From a virus: DNA of 62,221 bases. Below are positions 32,901-41,184 of this stretch, in pieces. How positions within the stretch are numbered: position 1 is the stretch's first letter; each line of letters opens with the position of its first letter. The translations under genes were made by a program, and so were the position numbers. The stretch is taken from positions 1 to 62,221 of IMG/VR virus record IMGVR_UViG_3300008120_000047; one strand, written 5' to 3'. The notes beneath the pieces are model-generated. The model had not been told where the DNA came from, did no database searches, and saw nothing but the letters and a program-made list of their open reading frames with translations.

Positions 32901-34415
32901 TTCTCTAAGCTGGCTAACGGTAAGGTCACTATCGGCATATATGGATATGTTTACGTATTGATCTAGATCAGACGACCTCTTAGAAAATACCTGAGTTGTT
33001 TGAGGCATTATCACCTTATAGTTTACAAGACCCAGCGTTGTCTCATAATAATGAAAAGGATCTGTCTGCCACTCGTAATTGGTTACCGTACATTTTGGAT
33101 TGAACTTAAATGAAAGTGTTGTAATGCTACCAGATGGTATTATCACACTGGAGCTGCCAAACCCATTGGTCGCCAAAAGATCTACTCTTATCTGATTCTG
33201 TCCATTTATCTTAGTTGTTACAGAAGACGTAGTGTTAGGCACGTTTATGTTCCCAGTACTTTGAGAGGAGGAATACGAAACAAGTATCTGAGCTTTAGAT
33301 ACGTCTATATTTTCCCTCCCCTCTGTATAGTTGCTATACATTAGTCTATTTCCAGCTACGCACTGTCCTATGGCCGTAAACGGTACGTTATCATACAATT
33401 TATTTACGTCGTCTTGAGAGACAGGAGAATAAAGCCCTTCATTGTAAAATTTATACTGCCTCAAAACGGGGTCATAGACATTAATACTTGTATTAAATAT
33501 ATGCCTGACAAGAGCCTTGTTAGGATCAAATTCGTCTATTACAAAAAATGCACCATCATTTCCATTCCTCCCCAGCAGTCTTACTTTTGACACACTTGCT
33601 ATGTCTGATATTGCTGACTGAGTGGCAGGAATAGACGAATAGTTTTTTCTAGCTATGTCTATTTTGCATACATTGTCTCTATAAAATTCTGAACCAGAGT
33701 TTTCTAAAGTTTCTATAGCTGTGTAGTTAGTGTATGCTATTCTTGAATATCCAGATATTGCAGACTCTTCTCCATCCCTATACAGATACTGAATCGCAAA
33801 CTGAAAGGCGTTTCCGTGCAGGTTGTTCGACAAAATGTTAGTGTCTGTATCAAAGAAGAAATGGGGGACTGTTACTGGAGCAGCCTTACAAACAGAAAGC
33901 TCAAAGTTTAAGTCCGTACTTCCATATGTACTGTACTCACCAGCTATTGCTCTGTCTACGTTTATTCTCCTTGGCTCATTAACTCCGTCTGTGAAATACA
34001 ACATAGGCGTCACTGTACCGTCTTGCCTGAAGTCTGCGTTCACTACATCGGCCTTCACGAACGAGACGTTCTGAAAGTTCAATACAGAACTAACAAGCAC
34101 AGACAACACCGTGTTTGTGCTGTTGTTGTACATGTAGATACCGCTATTTGCAGGGTTGTTGGTCTTGACAAAGAAGTACACCCTGTCTCTAGACACGTCA
34201 GCTACAGAGCCTATAATGGTTCTGTTGCCGTTAGGATTTGCCCCAGCTATATACGTAGCATAGTTGTTTCCTTTTACTGGCTTTAGAGTCCCTTCTGTGG
34301 AGCCTCCGTAGTCAGCTAGAGAAGCGTTAAACGCATCTATATAATCACCTTTCTCGAACAAGAGTGGGCTCTTGTCCTTATCCATTCTCTCGAAAAAAAG
34401 CTTATCTACAGCCAT
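29943..34415 (-). CDS. Large tail protein (tail tube/muzzle or stabilisation type), 1,490 aa
   Basis: Residues 1-170 hold FFERMDKDKSPLLFEKGDYIDAFN in part, TEGTLKPVKGN, NRTIIGSVADVSRDRVYFFV and MLYFTDGVNEPRRINVDRA, a beta-propeller-like start as in P22 gp10 and T7 gp12-type nozzle proteins and in crAss-like muzzle proteins. The rest is beta-rich, Ser/Thr/Asn-rich (for example FGCGNLHAGVLKLNNQFFYTDPDKRKVIRF near 1100, shown in parts). It should form the distal tail. Position after the ring proteins supports this. Start overlaps the upstream stop (TGATG). Confidence 0.7.
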   Translation of the reverse strand: MAVDKLFFERMDKDKSPLLFEKGDYIDAFNASLADYGGSTEGTLKPVKGNNYATYIAGANPNGNRTIIGSVADVSRDRVYFFVKTNNPANSGIYMYNNSTNTVLSVLVSSVLNFQNVSFVKADVVNADFRQDGTVTPMLYFTDGVNEPRRINVDRAIAGEYSTYGSTDLNFELSVCKAAPVTVPHFFFDTDTNILSNNLHGNAFQFAIQYLYRDGEESAISGYSRIAYTNYTAIETLENSGSEFYRDNVCKIDIARKNYSSIPATQSAISDIASVSKVRLLGRNGNDGAFFVIDEFDPNKALVRHIFNTSINVYDPVLRQYKFYNEGLYSPVSQDDVNKLYDNVPFTAIGQCVAGNRLMYSNYTEGRENIDVSKAQILVSYSSSQSTGNINVPNTTSSVTTKINGQNQIRVDLLATNGFGSSSVIIPSGSITTLSFKFNPKCTVTNYEWQTDPFHYYETTLGLVNYKVIMPQTTQVFSKRSSDLDQYVNISIYADSDLTVSQLRERIQDELSSTKIIINSEVLASVPYHFYRTDTQAVEFLANLTEDNDYYEVEWSFDDFINISGTAFTSKPYISNVVSKKTGSSQNTRKFFYTSSGVEFEAIITGQGFKELTKQANVFYQVPSNETTLVDVNPNTFSSVGLETSQSFKAGCTHEIGVVYYDKYNRSGNVNVIGSFYSFPFGHPGRSGKNGSTSVSVNFGSGPSATTVQPPSWASRYQIVYAGPSTYDSFVSYTTGGAYPKLLNNEVDANNKKIYVSLKTLEKYASEKSSIRNYSFTPGDKLRVISYDSGTTTLATEYPVAQERQVSGSYTNSNYPMEFNVVGFEVLSSTNNPIAPSGQSNNEKYHGDFVVLEAPETMTSPPKKKYIGWDWYHITGLAYEGGDTTTETSRWGKKSVVEILTPKKSTSEKIYYEIGNSCEFTYRDPYVLHGSNSTNQGDVHIRTTPCKTAFYDATNGWQTVGSPDLWKYVNVPLESNSISDIKNMPDWSRGRAHVKYDKSRTKSERNGIIYSDAYEQDVLKNSLSSFNPSLANFSYADRAYGALNYIGSLGENLVAIQENKTSMAGVNRNIVSYSDGQESVAVSGDVIGPFRYLSGDFGCGNLHAGVLKLNNQFFYTDPDKRKVIRFSADQAYVISDNGMMSYFDPKTISSCKSGYDPQEDIYYLTINDQETVGYSLAKSNWISRYSFVPDRYETIGSNMITFKVTGVPYYMAWKHNGETDTSRCVFYGQNVASGNNYANNNNYFSIKTASAAAPSNVKVFNSISIEGKNRLRPAETIEGSATNNSTYYLTQTLTTDLNHSVEVLSAPVYREGTWFYNLSKSRRSGNIDALSPVISIENQLESTYNTTSNIVWLGRRNQTLTPTSVVTNGVYYTTVFFDNRVSDLPLRIGDRLYAATQNGNELIQLPANQLNSINADGSLTFSASETIQTNNGGIYCLIDQQGYGIKGEDPRGHYAVIELYGKGPQASASEMYCINVNVSDSKDHHVQSQE

Positions 34416-35239
34416 CAGAATTTAGGTGATTGCTTGAAGTTCTTTCTAATTGTTCTAAGTATCTCGTCTTTAGTGATAGAGTTCATTCTAGCGTTAGCCT
34501 TTCTGTACTCGTTGTAGTATTCAGACCTTGCTCTAGCCTTCTCGTTGGCAGGAACAGACGACTTCCTCTCAACCGCCTTGTAGTACACATAAGCCATGAG
34601 AGCTTGCTCAGCGTACACATGTACAGATGGATTTGCGCTTCTGGCCTCATCCCTCACGTACTCTATAACCACCTCCGTGATTCCGCTATTCGTAGAAAGC
34701 TCTATCCTGTTCTGGTCTAGGTTTACCCTGAAGTCTCCGTACATGTGTCCTCCGCCAACGCCATACAGCGCACCGTACGAACCATCAAGAGCGTAGTTTC
34801 TAAAGATGTACGAATCAAATGCTCCGTCTATAAGCTCTACGGATGGGGATCCAGAGGCAGTTGCTGACTTGCTGTCTACTCTATCATATACGCCGTCATT
34901 GTCTGAGTCCACGTTGTTACCGAATGCGTCAGTCAAGTACGTCTGAGAGTAGTTCAGGTTCTTGTTCTCACCAAGAGCATATACTATTCCGTTCTCTCCA
35001 ACCACTCCGATCTTAACCCAATCTACGTAGTCATCTGGAAGGTCCACTGTAGAGTTAGATGCTACAGGAAGCTTAATAGATGATACGGTTTTAAGTATGT
35101 CAAACCCCATTTCCCTTATGCCTCTGAGGGCTAGGGTTCTTATGGTGTTGTCGGATATATGACCTACGTAGTCGTCTATGTCTACGCTAAGCGCAAAGTC
35201 GTTGACTATCTGATCTATTGGTATAAAGTTTCTTGCCAT
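34415..35239 (-). CDS. Head-tail adaptor/ring protein, 274 aa
   Basis: The N-terminus FIPIDQIVNDFALSVDIDDY, then TLALRGIREMGFDI and SIKLPVASNSTVDLPDDYVDWVKIGV match the helix then strand layout of T7 gp11/P22 gp4-like tail tubular (gatekeeper) proteins. A Gly-rich Tyr-rich loop (YGALYGVGGGHMYGDF) and a helical C-terminus with EQALMAYVYYKAVERK follow. Between the 1,490-residue tail protein and the next adaptor. Good positional support; no search made. Confidence 0.7.
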   Translation of the reverse strand: MARNFIPIDQIVNDFALSVDIDDYVGHISDNTIRTLALRGIREMGFDILKTVSSIKLPVASNSTVDLPDDYVDWVKIGVVGENGIVYALGENKNLNYSQTYLTDAFGNNVDSDNDGVYDRVDSKSATASGSPSVELIDGAFDSYIFRNYALDGSYGALYGVGGGHMYGDFRVNLDQNRIELSTNSGITEVVIEYVRDEARSANPSVHVYAEQALMAYVYYKAVERKSSVPANEKARARSEYYNEYRKANARMNSITKDEILRTIRKNFKQSPKF

Positions 35240-35245
35240 TTCTTA

Positions 35246-35992
35246 TCAGGATATTTTTTCCGACTTAGCTCTTTCTGAAGACTGAGCGCCATACGTAGCC
35301 GCAGAATCATCTCTAAGGTTCACTCCAGCCATGTTGCATATCTCGTACACTACTTCTTCTAGATAATGGTCTGGGAGGTCGAAATGTCTAGACGTGCTAG
35401 AATCAAATGCCTCTATAGAACTAGATGCAGAGTACAAAGGGACACCTACAGTCCTGACGTTGCTTGAGTTTCGGCTGGATGGGGTGCTATAGAATCTAAC
35501 CTTGATTCTGTTTATAGACGTAGGGTATACTTCTATCTTGTTCGACACAAGAGCTACTGGGGTGTTATCTGTTGGTCTGCTTATATTGCTTCTCAGCATT
35601 CTCTCGATCTTCTCTTCGTCGTAGCACACCTCTATGTTCTGCCTCGTAGACATATCCATAAGCACAGATCCATCTGTGGTGATGCTGATAATCTTGGATA
35701 TGTTGTTTGGCTTCAAGAACTGGCCAGAAGAAGCCTCCTTACTTATAGTAGCGGATGTAGCATAATAAGACATGTCTTCCAAGAACCGCTTCTCCAAAGA
35801 CTTATCTCTAGACGGGTTCAACCCAGCCCTCATCAGTCTCTTAGCGTCTTTAGATCCGTTGAATATCCTGTTGTAGATATTCATCTGAGCAAGCACAGCG
35901 AAACTATTGAATGTGGCCAGGTTAATAAATCCGTTATTCTCTTTATTTATAACGTCCTTTACTGTGTTGTATACCTGTTGTATATTAACCAT
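35246..35992 (-). CDS. Head-tail connector/ring protein, 248 aa
   Basis: I chose the ATG at 35992 (MVNIQQVYNTVKDV), not the upstream in-frame ATG at 36058, because a terminator and a TATATTTG box lie between them and the box is 4 nt before 35992. Residues 20-70 are helical (FINLATFNSFAVLAQMNIYNRI), followed by beta-strands (IEVYPTSINRIKVRFYSTP) and an end with LPDHYLEEVVYEICNMAG. This pattern is common to head-tail adaptor proteins of podoviruses. Role by position. Confidence 0.65.
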   Translation of the reverse strand: MVNIQQVYNTVKDVINKENNGFINLATFNSFAVLAQMNIYNRIFNGSKDAKRLMRAGLNPSRDKSLEKRFLEDMSYYATSATISKEASSGQFLKPNNISKIISITTDGSVLMDMSTRQNIEVCYDEEKIERMLRSNISRPTDNTPVALVSNKIEVYPTSINRIKVRFYSTPSSRNSSNVRTVGVPLYSASSSIEAFDSSTSRHFDLPDHYLEEVVYEICNMAGVNLRDDSAATYGAQSSERAKSEKIS

Positions 35993-35996
35993 AAAG

Positions 35997-36004
35997 CAAA
36001 TATA
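35997..36004 (-). promoter_or_regulatory. Late promoter box TATATTTG, 4 nt before ATG
   Basis: TATATTTG on the minus strand is followed by CTTT then ATG (35992). It stands between a terminator (36009-36036) and the connector gene, so it starts a new transcript. No TTG is present at -33. The short spacing implies a leaderless mRNA. Confidence 0.65.
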
Positions 36005-36008
36005 CGGA

Positions 36009-36036
36009 CAAAAAAAAAGGGCCGCTTTTGCGACCC
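36009..36036 (-). terminator. Intrinsic terminator after the gene at 36055
   Basis: Minus strand: GGGTCGC, loop AAAA, GCGGCCC (7 bp with one G-T pair), then nine or ten T residues. It ends the capsid transcript before the connector/tail operon starts at 35992. Confidence 0.85.
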
Positions 36037-36054
36037 TCTTTCTGTAAATCATAA

Positions 36055-36840
36055 TCAAGCCATCTGTCTATCTATCTCAGAGACTAGTGATGCCGCCGCT
36101 TCTGTGAGGCAGTAGCGAACCATTATGTCTACTGGATCTTGACCTGGAGGCACAGATATAATCACTTTGTTCGTGTCAAACCATCTGATAGCGTCTTGAT
36201 CTGCTTTGATAAGCTGAAGCGACACGGCTTGCTTAATCTTAGCTTTCATTGCCACTATTGGGTTATCGAACGAATCGATAAACACCTTAGGGTTAGACTT
36301 GGCTTTCTGAAGCAAGTCGTGCTTTATCTCAGACACAGGTCGGTCGATGTCCATACCAAAAGCAAGGGCTACGGCAAGCAAATCGTCAAGCTCTTTTGTT
36401 CTTATCAACGAAATGGCATCCACAGTCAAAAACTCGTCTTGCATCTTGGCCTGCGCCTTTTCTTCTTTGTTAACCTCTTCAAACAAAGAGCCTCCATTAG
36501 ATTTGTTACCTGGATGAACCTCAAGGAATCTTCTAAGGTTAGGCTGTTCTTTTGGAACAAACAGCCTGCCCATTCTAAAGACAACTGGAGACTTTACTGA
36601 TGCTTCAGATTGTTCGTCTTTGAAAATAGAGTTCTCGTTTTCACAGTAACGTATCTCTCTCACCCTATCTGAATCTTTGTCATAGACAGTTATCCCAGAC
36701 TGCATGAGCATAAACACAGACCCTGAGTTTATTGCGATAAACTCTTTAACAGTCAAAGATTCTTCATTTCTTTTGATCTGAGTCTTCTTTGGCTGTTGAG
36801 TGGCTGGTCTGCCAACACTTCTTTTTGTTTCGTTTTCCAT
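36055..36840 (-). CDS. Conserved phage protein downstream of capsid genes, 261 aa
   Basis: Basic N-terminus with RSVGRPATQQPKKTQ, then SLTVKEFIAINSGS, VVFRMGRLFVPKEQPNLRRFLEVHPGN and SLFEEVNKEEKAQAKMQDE. The segment F-L-x-x-HP-x-N...LFxExNxEExA recurs in proteins of unknown function found next to capsid genes in marine and Bacteroidota phages. The C-terminal half is helical. Possibly a structural or capsid-associated protein (by position). Confidence 0.65.
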   Translation of the reverse strand: MENETKRSVGRPATQQPKKTQIKRNEESLTVKEFIAINSGSVFMLMQSGITVYDKDSDRVREIRYCENENSIFKDEQSEASVKSPVVFRMGRLFVPKEQPNLRRFLEVHPGNKSNGGSLFEEVNKEEKAQAKMQDEFLTVDAISLIRTKELDDLLAVALAFGMDIDRPVSEIKHDLLQKAKSNPKVFIDSFDNPIVAMKAKIKQAVSLQLIKADQDAIRWFDTNKVIISVPPGQDPVDIMVRYCLTEAAASLVSEIDRQMA

Positions 36841-36863
36841 TGAATTAAATTATTTTTTTTTCT

Positions 36864-37574
36864 TTATGCCACTCTAAATACGTTATACGTATTAGCAGAG
36901 CTTCTAACGACTCTAAACGTGGCTCTTCCTCCGTTTATGGGTATTGCGCCAAAGTCCCCAATAGCAGTGGTGTTAGTATTTCCAGATAAAGTCACAGTAG
37001 CTCCAGCTGTGGTTGATGTGTTTATTACAACAAAATCCCATGAAGCACTCGCCACTTTCCAATCCGCTGGAAGGCCTGTTTCTATGTTTGTTCCAGTCGG
37101 AAGGGTTATGGTGATTGCCGCTACAGGATTCGAATTTATTATGCATCCAGGCAGTATTGATGCAGGATTAGCCATGGCAACAGTTGTGGATATTGCCGTA
37201 ATTTGCGTGGTTCCATATACAGACGGGTAATACGAAAATCCAGAAGAATCTCCAAGCTGAACCACAGACCACTTAGTCCCATTCCATACGCAAAGAGCAT
37301 TTTTCCCTGCATGAAGGACAAGAGGATCTGATATATGAGACTCTCCATATGACGCAAGGTCTACAGAAATCCAATACCCACCTCCACTATCGTTTGAAAT
37401 CACGACTTGCTGTCCGTTAAAGCTCGCAGATGGGACAGTCACCGTGATGTTAGCGGAAGCAACTACAGAGATATATGACGACTTCATTTGAGTCGCCGTT
37501 AGCGTTACGTTTGTGGCAGGGTTTACGGTTATTTCAGTTTGATCAGAAATAAGTGGAAAAATTCTATTTGACAT
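36864..37574 (-). CDS. Beta-rich virion protein (head fibre or decoration candidate), 236 aa
   Basis: Almost all strands, rich in Ser, Thr, Val and Gly, without Cys clusters. Two parts share a pattern of alternating strands (TNVTLTATQMKSSYISVV; WDFVVINTSTTAGATVTLSG). Located right after the major capsid protein, so a head decoration, fibre or capsid-stabilising role is likely. No catalytic motif. Alternative: a tail fibre segment. Confidence 0.55.
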   Translation of the reverse strand: MSNRIFPLISDQTEITVNPATNVTLTATQMKSSYISVVASANITVTVPSASFNGQQVVISNDSGGGYWISVDLASYGESHISDPLVLHAGKNALCVWNGTKWSVVQLGDSSGFSYYPSVYGTTQITAISTTVAMANPASILPGCIINSNPVAAITITLPTGTNIETGLPADWKVASASWDFVVINTSTTAGATVTLSGNTNTTAIGDFGAIPINGGRATFRVVRSSANTYNVFRVA

Positions 37575-37595
37575 CTTTGTAAGTTTTGCAGCTTA

Positions 37596-37626
37596 GAGGA
37601 GGAGGAATTTATTCCTCCCCCTCCTC
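37596..37626 (-). terminator. Stem-loop after the major capsid gene
   Basis: Plus-strand GAGGAGGAGGAAT (37596-37608) pairs with ATTCCTCC..CTCCTC (37611-37626), giving a 13-bp hairpin with a 2-nt bulge 13 nt after the capsid stop. Only a weak T-run follows on the minus strand, so it may attenuate transcription or protect the 3' end of capsid mRNA rather than stop transcription fully. Confidence 0.5.
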
Positions 37627-37639
37627 GCTATTGTTTTTA

Positions 37640-39025
37640 TTACTTGATGATAACGTGCTGGTTTGCAGCTCTAGTAACCAAGTTGCACTCAGAACGGTAG
37701 TTGAATCTAGCAACGTCATCGCCATCGGTGGCATACCCCAGGATAGAGCCAGTAACGAAATGCTCAATGTCTCTGCTGTAGTTGTTGGAAGCTTTGTAGT
37801 TCATTTCCAAAGCAGGAGCCTTTTGCCCAGTTCTTGCATCAGCCACAGTGGTCAAAGGAACCAATGCACCTTTGTATCCGCCAGACAAAGCCCCAAGAGT
37901 GGGGTCGTTCAACAGCTTCCAGTCATGCTTATGGAAGGTGTAGCCACCTCTAGTAAATGATTTAAAACCAAGCTGAACGGCCATGTTAGCATCGTTATTA
38001 AATGCCCCAAACTGACCAGGAAGACCTGCGGTAACCTGAGTGGCAATACCAGTGGCAATCATGTCGTCGATGTCCAAAGAAACCTTTCTGTTTACGTAAA
38101 AAGCGTATTCAGAAGGAGCTCCTTCTTTGTCGAGTTCAAGTATGATGCTGTCCATATCAGACATAGAAGCAAACGTGCCTTGAGCACCACCAGAAACCGT
38201 AGACACAATACCTCTTCTTTCTACAGCCTGGAAATAACCCTCAGTGCCCGCTACGGCTCCAGTTTCAAGAGCGACGTCGAGGGAGCTGTCATAAGTTCCG
38301 CCGTTTGTGTCTTCTTTTGTTTGACCAAACAACATCATCATCTCTCTCTGGTTCATGAATCGCTTACGAGCGTCCATCTCATTCTTCAAGTACCATCTGT
38401 AATCACCGTTTACATTGATCCAGCCAATGTTGGTTGCTTGAGATCCGTTTACAGTGTATACCTCTTTGGTAATAAAGAATGGGTTAATGAACTTCTTTAG
38501 GTCAGTTTGGTAAAACTTTGTAGGCTGAGGAGTTCCCTGTGCGTATATATTGCCTATTACAGACACTCGTGTGCCAGCCGAAAGCGTAGACACAGTGCCT
38601 CCATTGAGAGCTTTTACGTTGTTGGCAGAGTTGTTTGTTTCTGACATTACAACAAGCCTTTGACCAGCTGGAGTCAAAAGCACGTCATTCAGTCTTAAAG
38701 CATTAGAAGAAGGGGTGGTTACATTAAGTGTTCCAGCAGTAGTCATAGTAACCGTAAAAACTTGATGCAGCCTGCCCTCTTCCCACCACTGAACCTCGTC
38801 GGAAGTAGCCGTGCTTTTCTTGGCTCCAGTCAATTCAAGAAAGCCAGTAATGCCCTGATCTCCGTAGGTTTGAACGAGAATATCTCTATTGTCTGGTTTA
38901 GTGGGGTCCAAAAGGCCTCCGAGAGACACATAAGCATCTGGTCCAGCTTTACGAACTGGAAGTCTTCCACCGCCGCTGCCGAGTGCGGTTCTGTCAGTGG
39001 AGTTTGTTTGGTTTGTAGTTGCCAT
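37640..39025 (-). CDS. Major capsid protein, HK97-fold type
   Basis: 461 residues, next to the scaffold gene and before the adaptor genes. Early residues have SDEVQWWEEGRLHQVF, resembling the E-loop region V-x-W-x-E signature of crAss-like and other Bacteroidota capsids. Then a mixed fold with NQREMMMLFGQTKE, MDSIILELDKEGAPSEYAFYVN (in parts) and NYSRDIEHFVTGSIL. Abundant strands and a helical spine agree with the HK97 fold. A hairpin follows the stop. No protease domain is fused. Confidence 0.85.
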   Translation of the reverse strand: MATTNQTNSTDRTALGSGGGRLPVRKAGPDAYVSLGGLLDPTKPDNRDILVQTYGDQGITGFLELTGAKKSTATSDEVQWWEEGRLHQVFTVTMTTAGTLNVTTPSSNALRLNDVLLTPAGQRLVVMSETNNSANNVKALNGGTVSTLSAGTRVSVIGNIYAQGTPQPTKFYQTDLKKFINPFFITKEVYTVNGSQATNIGWINVNGDYRWYLKNEMDARKRFMNQREMMMLFGQTKEDTNGGTYDSSLDVALETGAVAGTEGYFQAVERRGIVSTVSGGAQGTFASMSDMDSIILELDKEGAPSEYAFYVNRKVSLDIDDMIATGIATQVTAGLPGQFGAFNNDANMAVQLGFKSFTRGGYTFHKHDWKLLNDPTLGALSGGYKGALVPLTTVADARTGQKAPALEMNYKASNNYSRDIEHFVTGSILGYATDGDDVARFNYRSECNLVTRAANQHVIIK

Positions 39026-39053
39026 TTTTGTTTAGTTTTTTTTTGTTTGTTAG

Positions 39054-40073
39054 TTAGAGGAATTTTATGCCTCCACCCCCAAACCCTAAAGCTTCTTTTA
39101 GTTGTTCAGTGAGGGGATCTTGGCCGTTATTTACGCCTCCTTGATTTGGTGTCCTGGTGCTTACGTTGGCCGCTTTATTCACGATGTTCTTTTGACCATC
39201 ACTCATTCCCTGTCTGTATGCAGACGTAAGGATTTCGTTGATGTTGTCAATAACTGTTCTATGCATATTCAGCATGTCGTAATCCCAAGATCCATCCTCG
39301 CGTACGTAAGGATCGAAGAACTCGTCAAGGCGAGTGTTTTTGTCATATAGCTGAGCCTTGTATCTCTCGTCAACGCCATAAGTGAACTTCTTTCCGTTAA
39401 GATCAAACTCGATCCCTTCGAAATCGTTCAGGTTCTCGCGCATCTGATTTACCCAAGACTCGTCTACTATGGAGTTGTAATCGCTGGCGCTAGCCTGAGG
39501 CAGTTGGTAACTGTTTCTGACGTCCTCTATGGAACGTCTTGCTGAGGCGGCATCGATTCTCAGTTGGATAGAAGAAAGCTTAACCTCGTCCTCTCCGTAG
39601 ACGTCTGGGTTAAGTTTGTACTTGCTGTTGACGAAAAGATCAATCTCTTCTTGAGAAAGGTTGGGGTACTCTGCCGATGTGTTCAGTCGGATGACTGACA
39701 GGTCGTCCATTTCGGACGGATCGATCGACTGATAAACAAACCAATCTCTGGGGTCGCGGCCAGTCTTCTCGACAAACTCCGCGATGACTGCTATCCTTTC
39801 GTCAATAGCTCTTTCTCTATCTCTATATTCGATCAAGTCGTCAAGAGAGCTGACGCTCTTACCCAGCCTTTCGCTTAGGTAATTGAACACAGCACTGTCT
39901 ACGTCTTGATCAGTATAGCTTTCTGTTTGTTGTGAGCCGTCATTAAAAGACGACTCTTGAATTTCATCCTGTGGCTGATCCTCTATGAATTGCTCTTCTT
40001 GTTCAAAAGCGCCATTCACTTCTTCTTCATCCACAAAACGAAACGTAGTTTCTTCATTGTTTTCAAAGGACAT
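39054..40073 (-). CDS. Scaffolding-type protein, 339 aa
   Basis: Acidic, helical and polar. Residues 1-60 are disordered and acidic (VDEEEVNGAFEQEEQFIEDQ). The middle (SAVFNYLSERLGKSVSSLDDLIEY; VVYQSIDPSEMDD-like) and end (GMSDGQKNIVNKAANVSTRT; LTEQLKEALGFGGGG) match internal scaffolds. It directly precedes the capsid gene in transcription order, as scaffolds do. No Ser protease motif is seen, so it is not a fused protease-scaffold. Confidence 0.75.
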   Translation of the reverse strand: MSFENNEETTFRFVDEEEVNGAFEQEEQFIEDQPQDEIQESSFNDGSQQTESYTDQDVDSAVFNYLSERLGKSVSSLDDLIEYRDRERAIDERIAVIAEFVEKTGRDPRDWFVYQSIDPSEMDDLSVIRLNTSAEYPNLSQEEIDLFVNSKYKLNPDVYGEDEVKLSSIQLRIDAASARRSIEDVRNSYQLPQASASDYNSIVDESWVNQMRENLNDFEGIEFDLNGKKFTYGVDERYKAQLYDKNTRLDEFFDPYVREDGSWDYDMLNMHRTVIDNINEILTSAYRQGMSDGQKNIVNKAANVSTRTPNQGGVNNGQDPLTEQLKEALGFGGGGIKFL

Positions 40074-40097
40074 GTCAATTAAATTTATTGATTTGAA

Positions 40098-40364
40098 TTA
40101 TTTCAAGTATGCAACAACCGTGGTTGAAGCATCTGTTTGTATTTTGGTGAACGGGCCCTCTACGGTTTGCCCAGCGGCTAGAGTAAACGTAGTACCAGCA
40201 GCCTGATTGACCCAAGCACTTGTAACCCACGTTCTGACCGCAGGCCCAAATACCGTAACGGTTGTACCTCCTGTTACGGTAAACTTTTCAACTACCCTTC
40301 CGTTGTCTATCGCAGCGGCATCAAGCGTTGTGGATGCGGGCATGTAGTAAATTCCTGATGCCAT
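40098..40364 (-). CDS. Small beta-rich virion protein, 88 aa
   Basis: Contains strands rich in Thr, Val and Ala (VVEKFTVTGGTTVTVFGPAVRTWVT, in parts) and no charged helices. Located two genes before the capsid gene in transcription order. Resembles small head decoration or fibre-tip proteins, but no family is recognised. Confidence 0.55.
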   Translation of the reverse strand: MASGIYYMPASTTLDAAAIDNGRVVEKFTVTGGTTVTVFGPAVRTWVTSAWVNQAAGTTFTLAAGQTVEGPFTKIQTDASTTVVAYLK

Positions 40365-40365
40365 T

Positions 40366-40575
40366 TTATTCGTCTATTTGTTTTCTCGCCAAAAGTATTT
40401 TTATTTCCTGTACATCTTTTATCAGCTTGTCTATGCTGCTTTGAAGTACGCTAGTCTGCTTTTCATGTATGTCGAGCCTAAGCGCAAGCTTGCTGATTTC
40501 TATGTTAAGCTTTACGTATACGCCCACTAGCCCAGCAGCCAGGACTATTATCTGATAGATGTTGATGTCAATCAT
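40366..40575 (-). CDS. Membrane protein with cytoplasmic coiled coil (XhlA/spanin-like), 69 aa
   Basis: One N-terminal membrane segment (INIYQIIVLAAGLVGVYV) followed by a charged coiled coil (LALRLDIHEKQTSVLQSSIDKLI). This is the layout of haemolysin XhlA-type lysis helpers and of i-spanins. It may act with the holin and endolysin, although those genes lie far away. A TATATTTG box lies 7 nt before its ATG. Confidence 0.55.
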   Translation of the reverse strand: MIDINIYQIIVLAAGLVGVYVKLNIEISKLALRLDIHEKQTSVLQSSIDKLIKDVQEIKILLARKQIDE

Positions 40576-40582
40576 TTGGCTG

Positions 40583-40590
40583 CAAATATA
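40583..40590 (-). promoter_or_regulatory. Late promoter box TATATTTG
   Basis: Minus strand TATATTTG, CAGCCAA, ATG (40575). AATAAGG lies exactly 18 nt upstream of the box, as it does at the late box 59675-59682, and may be a late -33 element. It would start a transcript for the membrane protein, scaffold and capsid genes. Confidence 0.55.
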
Positions 40591-40597
40591 ATAATGT

Positions 40598-40894
40598 TTA
40601 CCACTTCACCTTATTTGCCCAGTAAGCAGCGCTCATCTTGCCTTTAGCTATGTTCTTAGCGTGGCGAGCCTGGAAGGACTGCCTGCGGTTCTTATACGAC
40701 TCTGACTCCCCTTCTTTCTTTGGAGATCCAGAAACACCCTGTTGACCAAAGCGAATAACCTTCACTTTGTCCCCCTCTTTAGCCACAACTACGTGCGACT
40801 TCTTAGGGTGAGAAGGGGTAGCTTTAGGCTTGTTGACTCCAGAAAGGCCGTTAGCCTTCAGTAGATTCTTTATTCTGTCGCTCATCTTCTTCAA
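40598..40894 (-). CDS. Conserved small phage protein with RFGQQG and ARYW-like motifs, 98 aa
   Basis: Lys-rich N-terminus, then VKVIRFGQQGVSG, SYKNRRQSFQARHAKNIAKG and SAAYWANKVKW. The order V-I-R-FG...RR-x-SF-x-ARH...A-x-YW-x3-K-x-W is shared by small proteins in cyanophages and many marine phages, of unknown role and probably virion-linked. An in-frame ATG at 40885 is an alternative start. It overlaps the next gene's end. Confidence 0.7.
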   Translation of the reverse strand: MKKMSDRIKNLLKANGLSGVNKPKATPSHPKKSHVVVAKEGDKVKVIRFGQQGVSGSPKKEGESESYKNRRQSFQARHAKNIAKGKMSAAYWANKVKW

Positions 40895-41009
40895 GTTTTT
40901 CTAATAATTGTAAAGCCTGAACGCCGTTAGCTACCTCTGCATATGGTCTTTGCATCAGATAGCCCAGTATTCCATTCAAAACGTCTGCGCTTATTATATA
41001 CTTGTCCAT
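40851..41009 (-). CDS. Small phage protein, 52 aa
   Basis: MDKYIISADVLNGILGYLMQ, then RPYAEVANGVQALQLLEKLEEDE. The pattern NGxLxYLxxRPYxEVAxxxxALQ recurs in small proteins of phage head operons. Function unknown. It overlaps the start of the gene at 40894 in another frame. Supported by the motif and by its place between two genes of the same strand. Confidence 0.65.
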   Translation of the reverse strand: MDKYIISADVLNGILGYLMQRPYAEVANGVQALQLLEKLEEDERQNKESTEG

Positions 41010-41013
41010 AGTT

Positions 41014-41184
41014 TTATTCAATAGAATTTATGTCATCAATATCTTTTTGAGTGTACACCCCGTTGTTTCCAATAGACAACAACGTGGCCACGCGAACTCT
41101 ATCGACGTAATCGCCTTTCATGTGTTTTATAACATCATCTTCCCCGCAAACGTCTATTATAGCTCTTATTATCTGATTATCCAT
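41014..41184 (-). CDS. Hypothetical acidic protein, 56 aa
   Basis: Helical, acidic product (MDNQIIRAIIDVCGEDDVIKH, in part) with no recognised family. It starts 8 nt inside the end of the upstream gene at 41177 and stops 4 nt before the ATG at 41009. A minus-strand TACATTTG box lies 21 nt before its start, inside a palindrome GTTTACA/TGTAAAC (41199-41214). Confidence 0.6.
   Translation of the reverse strand: MDNQIIRAIIDVCGEDDVIKHMKGDYVDRVRVATLLSIGNNGVYTQKDIDDINSIE

Noticed and set aside
36000-36058. Longer start at 36058 for the connector protein
   Set aside because: It would cross a terminator and a promoter box; the extra residues look non-coding.
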